Notes: generated by a model not told the origin, from the letters alone. A DNA stretch of 64,000 bases from Mesorhizobium sp. LNHC252B00 (GCF_000502955.1 NZ_AYWO01000025.1:1-64000); one strand, 5' to 3'; shown: positions 55,391-64,000, numbered from the stretch's first letter. Numbers and translations are program-made.

Positions 55391-56458
55391 TTGGCGAGCA
55401 TCATGACAAACGCTTCGGCGTTAACCGCACTCCAAAGCCTCAGCGCCACAAGCAAGTCGCTCGAACAGACGCAGGCTCGTATATCGACGGGCTATCGGGT
55501 CTCGCAGGCCTCCGACAACGCCGCCTATTGGTCGATCGCCACCACGATGCGTTCGGACAATCAGGCCCTGTCGACGGTCCAGGACGCACTCGGCCTCGGC
55601 GCCTCGAAAGTCGATACCGCCTACACCGGCTTGAACAATGTGCTGACGACGATCGGTCAGATCAAGACAAAGGTGCTCTCGACCGTCGGCCAGACGGATG
55701 CCGCCAAGGCGAAGACCCAGACCGAGATCAAGGCCCTTCAGGCGCAGATGAAGTCCTTTGCAGATGCAGCCACCTTCTCGGGATCTAATTTCCTTGCGGT
55801 GACCTCCAAGCAGGTCGCGGCCGCCAATGACGGCGTCCAGCCCGACTCCCAGATTGTTTCTTCATTCAATCGCTCCTCATCCGGCGCCATCTCGATCGGA
55901 ACGATCGACATCGATGTCGAGAGCACTAAGCTCTTTGACTACGGCCTTGCCAGCGACGTGAAGAACTATGGCACCCTCGATCGCCAGACTTCCATCTATT
56001 CCACAGGAGCCGCCCAGACGGAGTATGACACAGCCTATGCTGCCGCGATCGCCGGCGGAGGGACTGATATCGCCGCGAACACCGCGGGCCAGGCCGCTGT
56101 TACCGGCACCCCCGCCAAGATTGACAACATCTCGGCCTACAACCTCGATATCACGGCGGCCGGGGTGACCGACGATATCATCACGCAGATGGTGAATAGG
56201 ATCGACAAGGTCATGGCTCAGCTGACCGACTCCGCCACCATCCTCGGCGCCGCCAAGAGCAGCATCGACCTACAGAAGACCTTCACCCAGAGCTTGATGG
56301 ACTCCATCGACCGCGGCGTCGGCCAGCTCGTCGATGCCGACATGAACAAGGAATCGACCCGCTTGCAGGCATTGCAGGTGCAGCAGCAGCTCGGCATCCA
56401 GGCGCTGTCGATCGCCAACAGCGCCTCGCAGTCGATCCTGTCGCTGTTCAAGAACTGA
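55391..56458 (+). CDS. flagellin (filament subunit), copy 2
   Basis: This 355-residue paralogue of the preceding flagellin has a near-identical N-terminus (MTNASALTALQSLSATSKSL; SQASDNAAYWSIATTMRSDN) and C-terminus (DADMNKESTRLQALQVQQQL). The central region is about 26 residues longer, with a Tyr/Asp-rich insert (YSTGAAQTEYDTAYAAAIAG). A TTG at 55391 with AAGGAG 9 nt upstream is taken as the start; the ATG at 55403 is an alternative. Rhizobial filaments are usually built from several flagellins, so both are probably used. Confidence 0.96.
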   Translation: MASIMTNASALTALQSLSATSKSLEQTQARISTGYRVSQASDNAAYWSIATTMRSDNQALSTVQDALGLGASKVDTAYTGLNNVLTTIGQIKTKVLSTVGQTDAAKAKTQTEIKALQAQMKSFADAATFSGSNFLAVTSKQVAAANDGVQPDSQIVSSFNRSSSGAISIGTIDIDVESTKLFDYGLASDVKNYGTLDRQTSIYSTGAAQTEYDTAYAAAIAGGGTDIAANTAGQAAVTGTPAKIDNISAYNLDITAAGVTDDIITQMVNRIDKVMAQLTDSATILGAAKSSIDLQKTFTQSLMDSIDRGVGQLVDADMNKESTRLQALQVQQQLGIQALSIANSASQSILSLFKN

Positions 56459-56500
56459 TCACAGGCGCCACCAGCGCGATCCCCACTCATCCCGATTGAC

Positions 56501-56533
56501 GGGCCGCGTCGCAAGCGCGGCCCGATTTCATTT
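56501..56533 (+). terminator. intrinsic terminator of flagellin 2
   Basis: GGGCCGCG (56501-56508) pairs with CGCGGCCC (56516-56523) around a 7-nt loop and is followed by GATTTCATTTT. The stem core is the same as that after flagellin 1. Confidence 0.82.
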
Positions 56534-56592
56534 TCGCACAAGCTTCGAAGACTACTGTTCCGGCGGACAATCATGCTGGGAGTCGTTGAACC

Positions 56593-58239
56593 GTGCCGGA
56601 ACAGATCCAGAGCATCATCTCGAATCTCCGCGGGTTTGGCGTGAAGCGCCTCGCCATGCTGGCGGGCATCGCGGTTCTGGTGATGGGTGTCATCGGCATC
56701 GCCTCGGTCTATCTCAACCGCCCCGCCTACGACACGCTCTATGTCGGCCTCGACCGCGCCGACGTGAACCAGATCGGCCTGGTGCTGGGCGAAGCCGGCA
56801 TCGGCTTCGACGTCGGTGCCGACGGAACCTCGGTGCTGGTGCCGGCCGGCACCACCGCGCAGGCGCGCATGCTGCTGGCCGAAAAGGGGCTGCCGACAAG
56901 CGCCAATGCCGGCTACGAACTGTTCGACAATGTCGGCTCGCTCGGCCTCACCTCCTTCATGCAGCAGATCACCCGCGCGCGTGCGCTGGAAGGCGAGATC
57001 GCCCGCACCATCCAGTCGATATCGGGCATCAAGGCGGCGCGCGTCCATATCGTCATGTCCGAACGCGCCAATTTCCGCCGCGACGATCAGCAGCCTTCCG
57101 CCTCGGTGGTCATCCGCTACGCCGGCATCGACGCCGAGAAGAGCGCCATGTCGATCCGCCATCTCGTTGCCGCCGCCGTCCCCGGCCTGTCGGCCGACAA
57201 GGTGACGGTGCTCGATTCCAGCGGCAATCTGCTGGCCGCGGGCGATGACCCTTCCAACACCAGCGCCGCCCGCACGCTCGGCGTCGAGCAGACCGTCGAG
57301 GCTCAGATCGGCGACAACATCCGCCGTGCGCTGACTGCCTATCTCGGCCCCGATAATTTCCGCGCCAGCGTCAAGGCCGAGGTCAACACCGACACCCGCC
57401 AGACCGAAGAAACCATCTTCGATCCGAACTCCCGCGTCGAACGCTCGGTGCAATCGGTGCGCGCCAACGAGAACAACAATCAGAAGCAGGCCTCGACCCC
57501 GGCCAGCGTCGAACAGAACCTGCCCGAGACCCAGGCAACCGCCACCGATGGTCCGCAGTCCTCTTCGCAGAACGATCGCAGAGAAGAGATCACCAACTAC
57601 GAGATCAATTCAAAGAAGATCGCCACCGTCTCCAACGGCTACAGCGTCACCAAGATGTCCATTGCCGTCGTCGTCAACCAGCAGCGGCTGATGACCATAC
57701 TCGGCAAGGACGCCACGCCGGAGCAGATTGCCAAGCGCGTCGCCGACATCCAGAAGATGGTGACCTCGGCCACCGGCCTGGACGAAAAGCGCGGCGACGT
57801 CATCGATGTCTCGGCTGTCGAGTTCATCGACGGGCTGGAGGGCGAGGCGATCCCGCAGGCCGGAATGCTCGATTCCATCGGCCAGCATGCCGGCACGCTG
57901 ATCAACGCCGGCGCCTTCATCGTCGTGGTGTTCCTGGTCGCCTTCTTCGGCCTGAGGCCAATGGCATCGGCGCTGACGGCTAAGGCAACACCGGCCCTGT
58001 CGGGCCCCAGCTTCGATGACGTCCAGCGCTCGCTGCCAATGCCGGAAGCCACGGCGGTCGCCGACAATGTCGCGGTTGGCGCCTTGCCCGGTTCGCGACC
58101 AGGTCCGACACCGCTCGATGATCTTCGCCAGAAGATCAGGCCGGCGCCGCAGGATCGGCTTGCCCGAATGGTCGACCTCAACGAGGAGCGTACCGCGCAG
58201 ATCCTGCGCAAATGGGCAGCCCAGGAAGTTGCGGTGTAG
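56593..58239 (+). CDS. fliF: flagellar MS-ring protein FliF
   Basis: This 548-residue protein has an N-terminal transmembrane helix (LAMLAGIAVLVMGVIGIASV), the YscJ/FliF ring domains (LGLTSFMQQITRARALEGEI-ARTIQSISGIKAARVHIVMS), a Gln/Asn-rich loop, a second transmembrane helix (LINAGAFIVVVFLVAFFGLR) and the FliG-binding C-terminus (VDLNEERTAQILRKWAAQE). A GTG at 56593 with GGGAG upstream is the start. fliF lies next to the flagellins rather than upstream of visN as in Sinorhizobium. Confidence 0.97.
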   Translation: MPEQIQSIISNLRGFGVKRLAMLAGIAVLVMGVIGIASVYLNRPAYDTLYVGLDRADVNQIGLVLGEAGIGFDVGADGTSVLVPAGTTAQARMLLAEKGLPTSANAGYELFDNVGSLGLTSFMQQITRARALEGEIARTIQSISGIKAARVHIVMSERANFRRDDQQPSASVVIRYAGIDAEKSAMSIRHLVAAAVPGLSADKVTVLDSSGNLLAAGDDPSNTSAARTLGVEQTVEAQIGDNIRRALTAYLGPDNFRASVKAEVNTDTRQTEETIFDPNSRVERSVQSVRANENNNQKQASTPASVEQNLPETQATATDGPQSSSQNDRREEITNYEINSKKIATVSNGYSVTKMSIAVVVNQQRLMTILGKDATPEQIAKRVADIQKMVTSATGLDEKRGDVIDVSAVEFIDGLEGEAIPQAGMLDSIGQHAGTLINAGAFIVVVFLVAFFGLRPMASALTAKATPALSGPSFDDVQRSLPMPEATAVADNVAVGALPGSRPGPTPLDDLRQKIRPAPQDRLARMVDLNEERTAQILRKWAAQEVAV

Positions 58240-58242
58240 ACC

Positions 58243-58863
58243 ATGCCCTCCGCAGCCCTCTTCGACCTTCTGCCTGATTTCGGCACACGCACGCAACGTG
58301 CCAGCCGGGCCACGGTCGATCCCCAACACAATCAGGAGACGCCTGCCCCGCAAGCCGATATCGGCACGCTGATCGCGGAAGCGGTTGTCCAGGCCGAGGT
58401 TGCGCTTGAGGCGCGCCTTTCGGTTGCGCATGAAGCAGCGCTCGAAGCCGAACGCCAGGCCAATGCAGAAGAAGCAAGGGTATTTCTCGAAAGCCTTGGC
58501 GACGATATCGGCAAGGCGGTCTCGCAGCGTATCGATGCCATGGAGGCGCGTGTGACCGGACTTGTCGCCGCCACGGTCGCTCGCATCATTGGCGGCATCA
58601 TTAGCGACGATCTGCAGAAACGCTCGATCGAGGTGCTCGCCAGTGCGATACGCGAGGCGGTCGGCGATGCTGAAGCGGTGCGCATCGCCGTCCGCGGGCC
58701 GCTCTCACTATTCGAAACGCTGAAGGCATCGCTCGGGCCACGCGCCGCCAATCTCGACTTCGTCGAGACACCGGGCTTCGACCTCACTGTCGCCATCGAC
58801 GAGGCGGTGTTCGAAACGCGCATGGCCGAATGGTCGACGACCCTCTCAGAGGTTCTTGCATGA
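58243..58863 (+). CDS. fliH: FliH-like flagellar export protein
   Basis: The 206-residue protein has a helical, charged N-terminal half (VQAEVALEARLSVAHEAALE-AERQANAEEARVFLESLG) and a C-terminal domain with the IIGGIISDDLQKRSIEVLAS and DLTVAIDEAVFETRMAEWST segments, the general layout of FliH, the negative regulator of FliI. It lies 3 bp after fliF and its stop overlaps motB by 4 nt. The match is by layout and position, so this is a fair but not certain assignment. Confidence 0.72.
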   Translation: MPSAALFDLLPDFGTRTQRASRATVDPQHNQETPAPQADIGTLIAEAVVQAEVALEARLSVAHEAALEAERQANAEEARVFLESLGDDIGKAVSQRIDAMEARVTGLVAATVARIIGGIISDDLQKRSIEVLASAIREAVGDAEAVRIAVRGPLSLFETLKASLGPRAANLDFVETPGFDLTVAIDEAVFETRMAEWSTTLSEVLA

Positions 58864-60224
58864 GCGTCGCAGAGGCCGGACACGCCCCCCACGAAATCAT
58901 CATCGTGCGGCATGCGCATGGCGATCACGACGACGCCCACCATGGCGGCGTCTGGAAGATCGCCTTCGCCGACTTCATGACGGCCATGATGTGTTTCTTC
59001 CTGGTCATGTGGCTGATCAACGCCGCCAACGAGCAGACCAAGGCGGCCGTCGCCAGCTACTTCAACCCAGTCAAGCTGGTCGACCGCAATTCGAGCCGCA
59101 AGGGCCTGGAGGATCTCGGCGACGGTCCGCGCGCGATCGGCACGACGGCCGACAATCCGCAGAAGGCGACCAACAAGGCCGGCCAGGACGGCGACGGCTC
59201 GGCGGACCGCAAGCAGGAAAAGCAGGAACTGCCGCAGGCGGAGCACTCCGACGAGCATCTGTTCGCCGATCCTTATGCGGTGCTTTCGGAAATCGCCACC
59301 GACACCGGCGTCATGCAGAACGTCAGTCAGAAGGGCGACGGCGGCGCGCAGGCTGCCGGCCCGGCGACAGGCGCCTCTGGCGGCGCCTCCTACCGCGATC
59401 CCTTCGAGCCGGATTTCTGGTCGCAACAAATGGCGGCGCCCGCCGCGGAGGCCAGTGCCGAGCGCACCAGGATCGAGGGCGATCCGGTCAAGCCCGGCGA
59501 CAAGGCCGCCGAAACGCAAGTGCCGAAAGTCAAAGCCGTACCGCCCGTCGCTGCCGCACCGCACGAACCGCTGGCCAAGGACGCGATCGGCAAGCAGGCC
59601 ACGAATCCGGAAATGGCCAAGGTCGGCGACACGAAATCAAGCGAAACCAAACCGGGCGAGACCAAACCGAACGACATCAAGGCCGCGGACCCAGCCAAAG
59701 CCGACGCCGAGCCGCAAAAGGCTGCCAAGCCCGACACCAGCGAGAAGGCGCCGACCGCCGCCGCTGTCAAGGCCGCGGCCGACGTCAAGCGGCAGTTGGC
59801 CGATGCCTTCAAATCCGGCGACAAGCTGCACGACGGCGTCTCGGTCGAAGCCACCGACAAGGGCGTCGTCATCTCTATCACCGACCAGTTCGACTTCGGC
59901 ATGTTCGAGGTTGGCTCGGCGCTGCCGAGACGCGAACTTGTGCTGGCGATGGAGAAGATCGGCCGCATCGTCAACAGCCAAAAGGGCACCATCAGCATCA
60001 ACGGCCACACCGACGCGCGACCTTTCCGCAGCGACAGCTACGACAATTGGCGACTGTCGACGGCGCGCGCGCATTCCGCCTACTACATGCTCGTGCGCGG
60101 TGGCGTCGACGAACGCCGCATCACCGAGGTCGCAGGCTTCGCCGACCGCCAGCCGAAGGACCCCGCGAATCCATTGGCGGCCGTGAACCGCCGCATCGAA
60201 ATCCTGATGGCGACCGACGGATGA
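58860..60224 (+). CDS. motB: flagellar motor stator protein MotB
   Basis: This 454-residue protein has one transmembrane helix (VWKIAFADFMTAMMCFFLVM at about 31-50) with the proton-carrying Asp38. A long Lys/Ala/Pro/Asp-rich linker follows (about 230 residues), then the OmpA-like peptidoglycan-binding domain (ISINGHTDARPFRSDSYDNW; VDERRITEVAGFADRQP). The linker is much longer than in E. coli and is typical of rhizobial MotB, which binds MotC. The N-terminus has a His cluster (HAHGDHDDAHH). It starts in the fliH stop and overlaps motC by 4 nt. Confidence 0.95.
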   Translation: MSVAEAGHAPHEIIIVRHAHGDHDDAHHGGVWKIAFADFMTAMMCFFLVMWLINAANEQTKAAVASYFNPVKLVDRNSSRKGLEDLGDGPRAIGTTADNPQKATNKAGQDGDGSADRKQEKQELPQAEHSDEHLFADPYAVLSEIATDTGVMQNVSQKGDGGAQAAGPATGASGGASYRDPFEPDFWSQQMAAPAAEASAERTRIEGDPVKPGDKAAETQVPKVKAVPPVAAAPHEPLAKDAIGKQATNPEMAKVGDTKSSETKPGETKPNDIKAADPAKADAEPQKAAKPDTSEKAPTAAAVKAAADVKRQLADAFKSGDKLHDGVSVEATDKGVVISITDQFDFGMFEVGSALPRRELVLAMEKIGRIVNSQKGTISINGHTDARPFRSDSYDNWRLSTARAHSAYYMLVRGGVDERRITEVAGFADRQPKDPANPLAAVNRRIEILMATDG

Positions 60225-61603
60225 GGCGAACCGCCGCCATCAGCCAATTGATTGGCCTGTTGCTGCTGGCAGTCGGACACCCGTCGGCCGGCTTCGCTCA
60301 GGAAGCGCTGCAGCCATATCAGTTGGTGCGCTCGCTGCAGCTGGTGCAGGATCGCATAGCCACCGGCGATCATGCCGCGCTCCCGATGCAGGCCAAGCTG
60401 CTGGAGATGGCGGATGCGCGCCTGCGCACGGCGGATGCCGAGGACTACAAGGATCCCAAGAACTTTCGCGCCCTGCTTGTCTACGGCATGAGCGGCGGCA
60501 ACCCGGTGACGGTGGAGGCCGCCGCGTCGCGCGCCACGACGGACCCGCAAAACCTTGCCATAGCCAAAGGCGTAATCGACTACCTGACCGGCCGGCCCGG
60601 CGAGGCGATCGAAGCCTTGAAGCCGATCGAGCCCATGGCGCTGCCTCCGGATCTCGGCGCTTTCCTTGCGCTGGTCAAAGGCTCGTTGCTTGCCGGCGAC
60701 CAGCCAGCGGCCGCACTTGGTCTGCTCGACAAGGCAAGATTGCTCAGCCCCGGCACGCTGGTCGAGGAAGCTGCACTTCGCCGTTCGGTCGGCATTGCAG
60801 TCGCGCAAGGTGACGCGGCACGCTTCGCGCTTGCCTCCACCCAATATGTGGAGCGCTATCTTTATTCACCCTATGCCAGCCAGTTCGCCGACTCTTTCGT
60901 CTCCGGCGTCATCGCGCTGCATATGTCGATCAGCCAAGACAAGCTGGCCGACATTACCTCAATGATGGATTCCGAGCGCGAGAAGGTGATCTATCTACGC
61001 ATCGCCCGCCGCGCCGCGATCGACGGTCTGAACGACCTGTCGGCCTTCGCCTCGGTACGGGCCGAGCAGGGCCGCGACGGCAACACCAACCAGGATGATC
61101 CCCGCGCCTTGCTCTATGCCAGCCTTTCCACCGTCACCTCGGGCACCATCGAGGATGTTCGCGGCAAGCTTGGCAGGATCGACCGCAGCCGGTTGTCGGA
61201 TGGCGACCGCGCTTTGCTGGACGCCGCGCAGGCCATTGCTGGCGAAGTCGTGGCGCCGCCCACCGCCCTTCCCGAGGAAAAGCCTGCCCCTGTTGCGGTC
61301 GGGCAACCACCGGTGCCCGAGACCGCCACACCGCAAGGCGCCGATGTCAGCGGACTGCCACCGGTCGAAGGCGCGATCTCGGAGCAACCTGCCGCCGCCG
61401 CAGCCTCCGGCCGACCAGCTGCCAGTGCGCCGGACACGCACGCGGTTCCGTCCGCGCCTGCCGATGCGGCGGCTGTCATGCCGGCGTCGGCGCCGTCGCC
61501 TGCTGCCAGTCCCCAGCCCACCGATCCGACCGATGCCGCCATGACCAGAACACGTCGACAGCTCGACGTGATCGACCAGATGCTTGGAGCCGCCCCCAAA
61601 TGA
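60221..61603 (+). CDS. motC: periplasmic motility protein MotC
   Basis: This 460-residue exported protein has a signal peptide (SQLIGLLLLAVGHPSAGFA-QE), a helical main domain (YQLVRSLQLVQDRIATGDHA; PGEAIEALKPIEPMALPPDL; RARLLSPGTLVEE-type repeats) and a long Pro/Ala/Glu C-terminal tail. In Sinorhizobium MotC is a periplasmic protein essential for motor rotation; it binds MotB. The start is the ATG that overlaps the motB stop. The open frame further upstream is a shadow of motB. Confidence 0.92.
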   Translation: MRRTAAISQLIGLLLLAVGHPSAGFAQEALQPYQLVRSLQLVQDRIATGDHAALPMQAKLLEMADARLRTADAEDYKDPKNFRALLVYGMSGGNPVTVEAAASRATTDPQNLAIAKGVIDYLTGRPGEAIEALKPIEPMALPPDLGAFLALVKGSLLAGDQPAAALGLLDKARLLSPGTLVEEAALRRSVGIAVAQGDAARFALASTQYVERYLYSPYASQFADSFVSGVIALHMSISQDKLADITSMMDSEREKVIYLRIARRAAIDGLNDLSAFASVRAEQGRDGNTNQDDPRALLYASLSTVTSGTIEDVRGKLGRIDRSRLSDGDRALLDAAQAIAGEVVAPPTALPEEKPAPVAVGQPPVPETATPQGADVSGLPPVEGAISEQPAAAAASGRPAASAPDTHAVPSAPADAAAVMPASAPSPAASPQPTDPTDAAMTRTRRQLDVIDQMLGAAPK

Positions 61604-63006
61604 CCGCCAGACTCGGCCCGGCCCTGCCAGGATCTGCCTCCACGCGCGCGACGTCGGAGCGACCGGCCGCGAATGGCAGGAACGATGACGATGGCTTCGG
61701 CAAGGTGCTGCGCGGCGACACCGATCCTGCCCGCCCGCAACGGCAGCCGACGACCGAAGCGGGAACACGAAACCCGCGCTGGAGCAAGCTCACTGCCGGC
61801 CTCGCCGGCCATGTCGGCAAGGCCGAGCCGTCGTCGGCCGATCCAGGACCGATCGCCCCCGCCAAAGGGCCGGCCGTGAAGGCCGGCAAGGACGACCTGG
61901 GACCAAAGTCACACAGGAACGATGCCGACGCCGAAAAGGCGGCTCCGGAAGCCGATGCCGCGCCGCTTCAAGACGACCTGCCGCTGCTGATCGCGTTTCA
62001 TGACCTGCGCCATTTCTCCACATCGTCCAAAGCAGCCGGGCGCGAGGCATCAACTGGCGAGAGCCCGCCGGCCCCGGCGCTCGACGGGCAAGCTCCACTG
62101 CCGAAGACCTACCGCTCGAAATTGACCGCCGGACGCGAAGCCCTCGAAACTGTATCGAAGCCGGAGCAGGTCTCGATCGTCGAGGGGTCTCTGACGGAGC
62201 TTGATGCCAAGCCGCCGAGTGCTGCCGGTGCTGCCTCGAGCACGTCGAAACGCGACAACACGGTGGCGCCCCAGAAGCTGCCGGAGGCGCCGGCTGCCGA
62301 GGCGCCCGGCGCACGGTCGAAGCACGACGCGCCGGCGATGAAGAGCATCGAGGACGTCCAGTCCGCGATGCGGCCCGAAGCGGGAAAACAGTCTCCGTCC
62401 GCGACACGCATCGACGTGGTGTCCGAACGGAGCTACCCAGCACCGCCGCAAAGTCCCATCAGCCAGGCAGCTCTCAATGTGATCAACGCCATAGCCGCCG
62501 ATAGCGGCCCGCAAAAGGCAGTTTCAGCCTCATCCACGACCGCCCGGCTGGCCAGCTCTGTTGCCGTTCCGACACATGTGTTGAAGATCGAGCTGCACCC
62601 AGCCGAACTCGGGATGGTTACGGCCCATCTTCGCCTCTCCGGAGAACAACTTTCGATTGAGCTGAAGCCTGAAACACATGACGCCTATCGTCGTCTGTCA
62701 GCCGACAGCGAGGCCATCGTCAAATCGCTGCGCGGGCTTGGCTTCGAGGTCGACAAGGTCACAATCATGCAACCTTCGGTAGCAGGTCCCGCCACAACCC
62801 GCTCCGATGCAACCGCACCCCTGCCGGCGGCAACGGGCCGCGATCCGTCGTCCTTTCAATCCGGGAATTCGGGCGGCGGCAATGGTGGAGCCGGCGGCCA
62901 GAAATCGGGTCAGCAACCCTCGGGAAAACGCAACGATGATGCGCAGGATTACGGCCGCGGCACTTCGCCTTCTCGCGAGCGCTCTGGCGGCGATATCATT
63001 ATCTAG
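61600..63006 (+). CDS. fliK: flagellar hook-length control protein FliK (formerly MotD)
   Basis: The 468-residue protein has a long disordered Ala/Lys/Pro/Ser-rich N-terminal half and a folded Flg-hook domain near 320-390 (THVLKIELHPAELGMVTAHL; LSIELKPETHDAYRRLSADS). A Gly-rich tail ends RSGGDIII. In Sinorhizobium the gene at this position was first called motD and later shown to be the hook-length regulator FliK. It starts in the motC stop, and its last 71 nt are shared with the next gene. Confidence 0.92.
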   Translation: MTARLGPALPGSASTRATSERPAANGRNDDDGFGKVLRGDTDPARPQRQPTTEAGTRNPRWSKLTAGLAGHVGKAEPSSADPGPIAPAKGPAVKAGKDDLGPKSHRNDADAEKAAPEADAAPLQDDLPLLIAFHDLRHFSTSSKAAGREASTGESPPAPALDGQAPLPKTYRSKLTAGREALETVSKPEQVSIVEGSLTELDAKPPSAAGAASSTSKRDNTVAPQKLPEAPAAEAPGARSKHDAPAMKSIEDVQSAMRPEAGKQSPSATRIDVVSERSYPAPPQSPISQAALNVINAIAADSGPQKAVSASSTTARLASSVAVPTHVLKIELHPAELGMVTAHLRLSGEQLSIELKPETHDAYRRLSADSEAIVKSLRGLGFEVDKVTIMQPSVAGPATTRSDATAPLPAATGRDPSSFQSGNSGGGNGGAGGQKSGQQPSGKRNDDAQDYGRGTSPSRERSGGDIII

Positions 63007-63523
63007 CGCGGCAAGCGCTGCCGCTGCTGTGGCCAACCCTTGCGAGCCGGAGATCCTGCGCGCCGCCGATCGCTATGGCGTACCCGCCGGCATCCTCTAT
63101 GCCGTTGGCCTGACGGAGACCGGAAACAAGGGCAGCCTTCAACCCAACGCCTTGAATATAGAGGGAAAAGCGGTCTTTCCGCGAAGCCGGGCCGAAGCCC
63201 TTGCCGCCTTTGCCAATGCCCGCCGCGAGGGCAAGACGCTGATCGATCTGGGCTGCATGCAGATCAACCATCACTACCACGCCTCGCATTTTCGCAGCGT
63301 CGAGGACATGCTCGACCCACGCCAGAACGTCGATTACGCGGCGCGCTTCCTGGCCGGCCTCCATGCCCGTCACGAGACCTGGTCGATGGCTGTCGCCCGC
63401 TATCATGCCGGTTCCGACAACGATCCGGCACAGAAGATCTATGTCTGCCGCGTCATTGCCAACATGGTCGCCACAGGCTTTGGAAAATGGACCGCGAACG
63501 CTCGCGGCTTTTGCAACCCATAA
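62936..63523 (+). CDS. flagellar-cluster lytic transglycosylase
   Basis: This 195-residue exported protein has a signal peptide (MMRRITAAALRLLASALAAI, cleavage about residue 29) and an SLT-type transglycosylase domain with catalytic Glu61 in AVGLTETGN, then LGCMQINHHYH and MAVARYHAGSDND. It would cut peptidoglycan to let the rod pass. The ATG at 62936 (or 62939) lies inside fliK, and the two frames overlap by 71 nt; GGGAAAA lies upstream. The frame is open further upstream, but only as a shadow of fliK. Confidence 0.9.
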   Translation: MMRRITAAALRLLASALAAISLSSAASAAAAVANPCEPEILRAADRYGVPAGILYAVGLTETGNKGSLQPNALNIEGKAVFPRSRAEALAAFANARREGKTLIDLGCMQINHHYHASHFRSVEDMLDPRQNVDYAARFLAGLHARHETWSMAVARYHAGSDNDPAQKIYVCRVIANMVATGFGKWTANARGFCNP

Positions 63524-63608
63524 GCGTATTTCCCGGTTCAGCGAGTCGATCCCGCAACCCTGACTCGTCGCTTGGACCAAGTCGGCTCTTACCCTCGAGA
63601 GCATATTT

Positions 63609-63628
63609 GGCTGCATGCTAATGCAACC
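63609..63628. promoter_or_regulatory. dyad upstream of rem, candidate LuxR-type (VisNR) site
   Basis: GGCTGCAT (63609-63616), GCTA, ATGCAACC (63621-63628) forms an 8-bp-arm dyad with one mismatch, 116 bp before the rem start. It is the only clear dyad in the 220-bp region. VisNR is known to activate rem in Sinorhizobium, so it is a reasonable candidate site, but this is inference. Confidence 0.4.
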
Positions 63629-63743
63629 GATACGATTCCGGACTCCCAAGAAACTAGCTACAAGAAATGACGGTTGTTCAGGATTCTCGCCAGCGGATAC
63701 GCCTTTCTTCACGGGGCAAATGATTTGATTCGGAGGCGGGCCG

Positions 63744-64000
63744 ATGATTGTTATCGTTGACGAGCGCGAGCTCGTAACAGAGGGATACAATTCACTTTTC
63801 GATCGTGAGGGCATCGCCTGTGCAGGCTTTGCATCCGGCGAGTTTGGTGAGTGGGTGAACTCGGCTGCCGATACCGATCTTCGCTCGGTCAGGGCCTTCC
63901 TCATCGGCGACTGCCGCGATGGCTCCATCTCTCCCCGCCAGATCCGCGATCGCACCGGCGCTCCGGTCATCGCGCTCAGCGAACAGCACTCCCTGGAGAA
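63744..64000 (+). CDS. rem: OmpR-like motility regulator Rem/FtcR, N-terminal part
   Basis: The frame starts at an ATG with GGAGG 8 nt upstream and runs off the window after about 85 residues. The visible part (MIVIVDERELVTEGYNSLFD, then REGIACAGFASGEFGEWVNS, GDCRDGSISPRQIRDRTGAP-VIALSEQHS) is the receiver-like domain of the Rem/FtcR family. The N-terminal DER motif and the lack of a typical DDxxx phospho-Asp pair are family features. Rem (Sinorhizobium) and FtcR (Brucella) activate structural flagellar genes; Rem lies under VisNR control. Confidence 0.87.
   Translation, partial: MIVIVDERELVTEGYNSLFDREGIACAGFASGEFGEWVNSAADTDLRSVRAFLIGDCRDGSISPRQIRDRTGAPVIALSEQHSLE

Noticed and set aside
58856-60220. 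Upstream extension of the motC frame through motB
   Set aside because: The extension is Arg-rich shadow sequence in the second frame of motB. The ATG at 60221 with a signal peptide is the real motC start.

Overview
The window is about 64 kb of GC-rich, densely coded chromosome from an alphaproteobacterium of the Rhizobiales, most likely Mesorhizobium or a close relative. This rests on the right-hand half, which has the rhizobial motility layout: the LuxR-type pair visN/visR, motor genes motA/motB/motC/motE, a MotD-type FliK, a DUF1217 protein next to flgF, and a rem/ftcR regulator. No alignment or search was run. Family names come from motifs and gene order.

Left part (1 to about 25.6 kb). 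These are housekeeping and accessory genes: an AraC-type regulator; a cardiolipin synthase/PLD gene followed by an EEP-fold phosphoesterase; a small exported His/Asp-rich protein; an L-piperidine-6-carboxylate dehydrogenase; an ECF42-like sigma factor with its YCII/DGPF partner; and a DNA topoisomerase IB. A minus-strand cassette follows, with two transglutaminase-fold proteins around a circularly permuted ATP-grasp/alpha-E fusion. Glutaryl-CoA dehydrogenase lies divergent from a LysR regulator. Next come a ParD antitoxin with a frameshifted parE, and then tex.

Middle part (23 to 36.4 kb). Two paralogous SxxK serine hydrolases lie downstream of a four-gene PotFGHI-type polyamine ABC importer. 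Upstream is a YtcJ-type amidohydrolase, divergent from a TetR regulator and an HDAC-fold acetylpolyamine amidohydrolase. This looks like a locus for importing and deacylating polyamines or related amides. It is followed by an A/T-richer insert carrying an ImmA/XRE protein and a DUF4411 toxin-like gene split by an in-frame TAG, and then a TMEM43-like membrane protein.

Right part (36.4 to 64 kb). This is one flagellar island. visN-visR (plus strand) face a minus-strand operon motA-fliM-fliN-fliG-flhB and a hypothetical gene. A long plus-strand run then reads DUF1217, flgF, fliI, a hypothetical membrane gene, flgB, flgC, fliE, flgG, flgA, flgI, motE, flgH, fliL, fliP, two flagellins, fliF, a fliH-like gene, motB, motC, fliK/motD, a lytic transglycosylase and the start of rem/ftcR. 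Many neighbours overlap by 4 nt, so they are probably translationally coupled. VisNR at one end and Rem at the other fit the known rhizobial cascade in which VisNR activates rem and Rem activates the structural genes. No che genes are present.

The least ordinary points are two toxin genes broken beside intact antitoxin-side genes, the transglutaminase/ATP-grasp cassette, the acyl-amide/polyamine locus, and several unassigned dyads or hairpins upstream of visN, both flagellins and rem. I did not find a system that I could confidently call undescribed.
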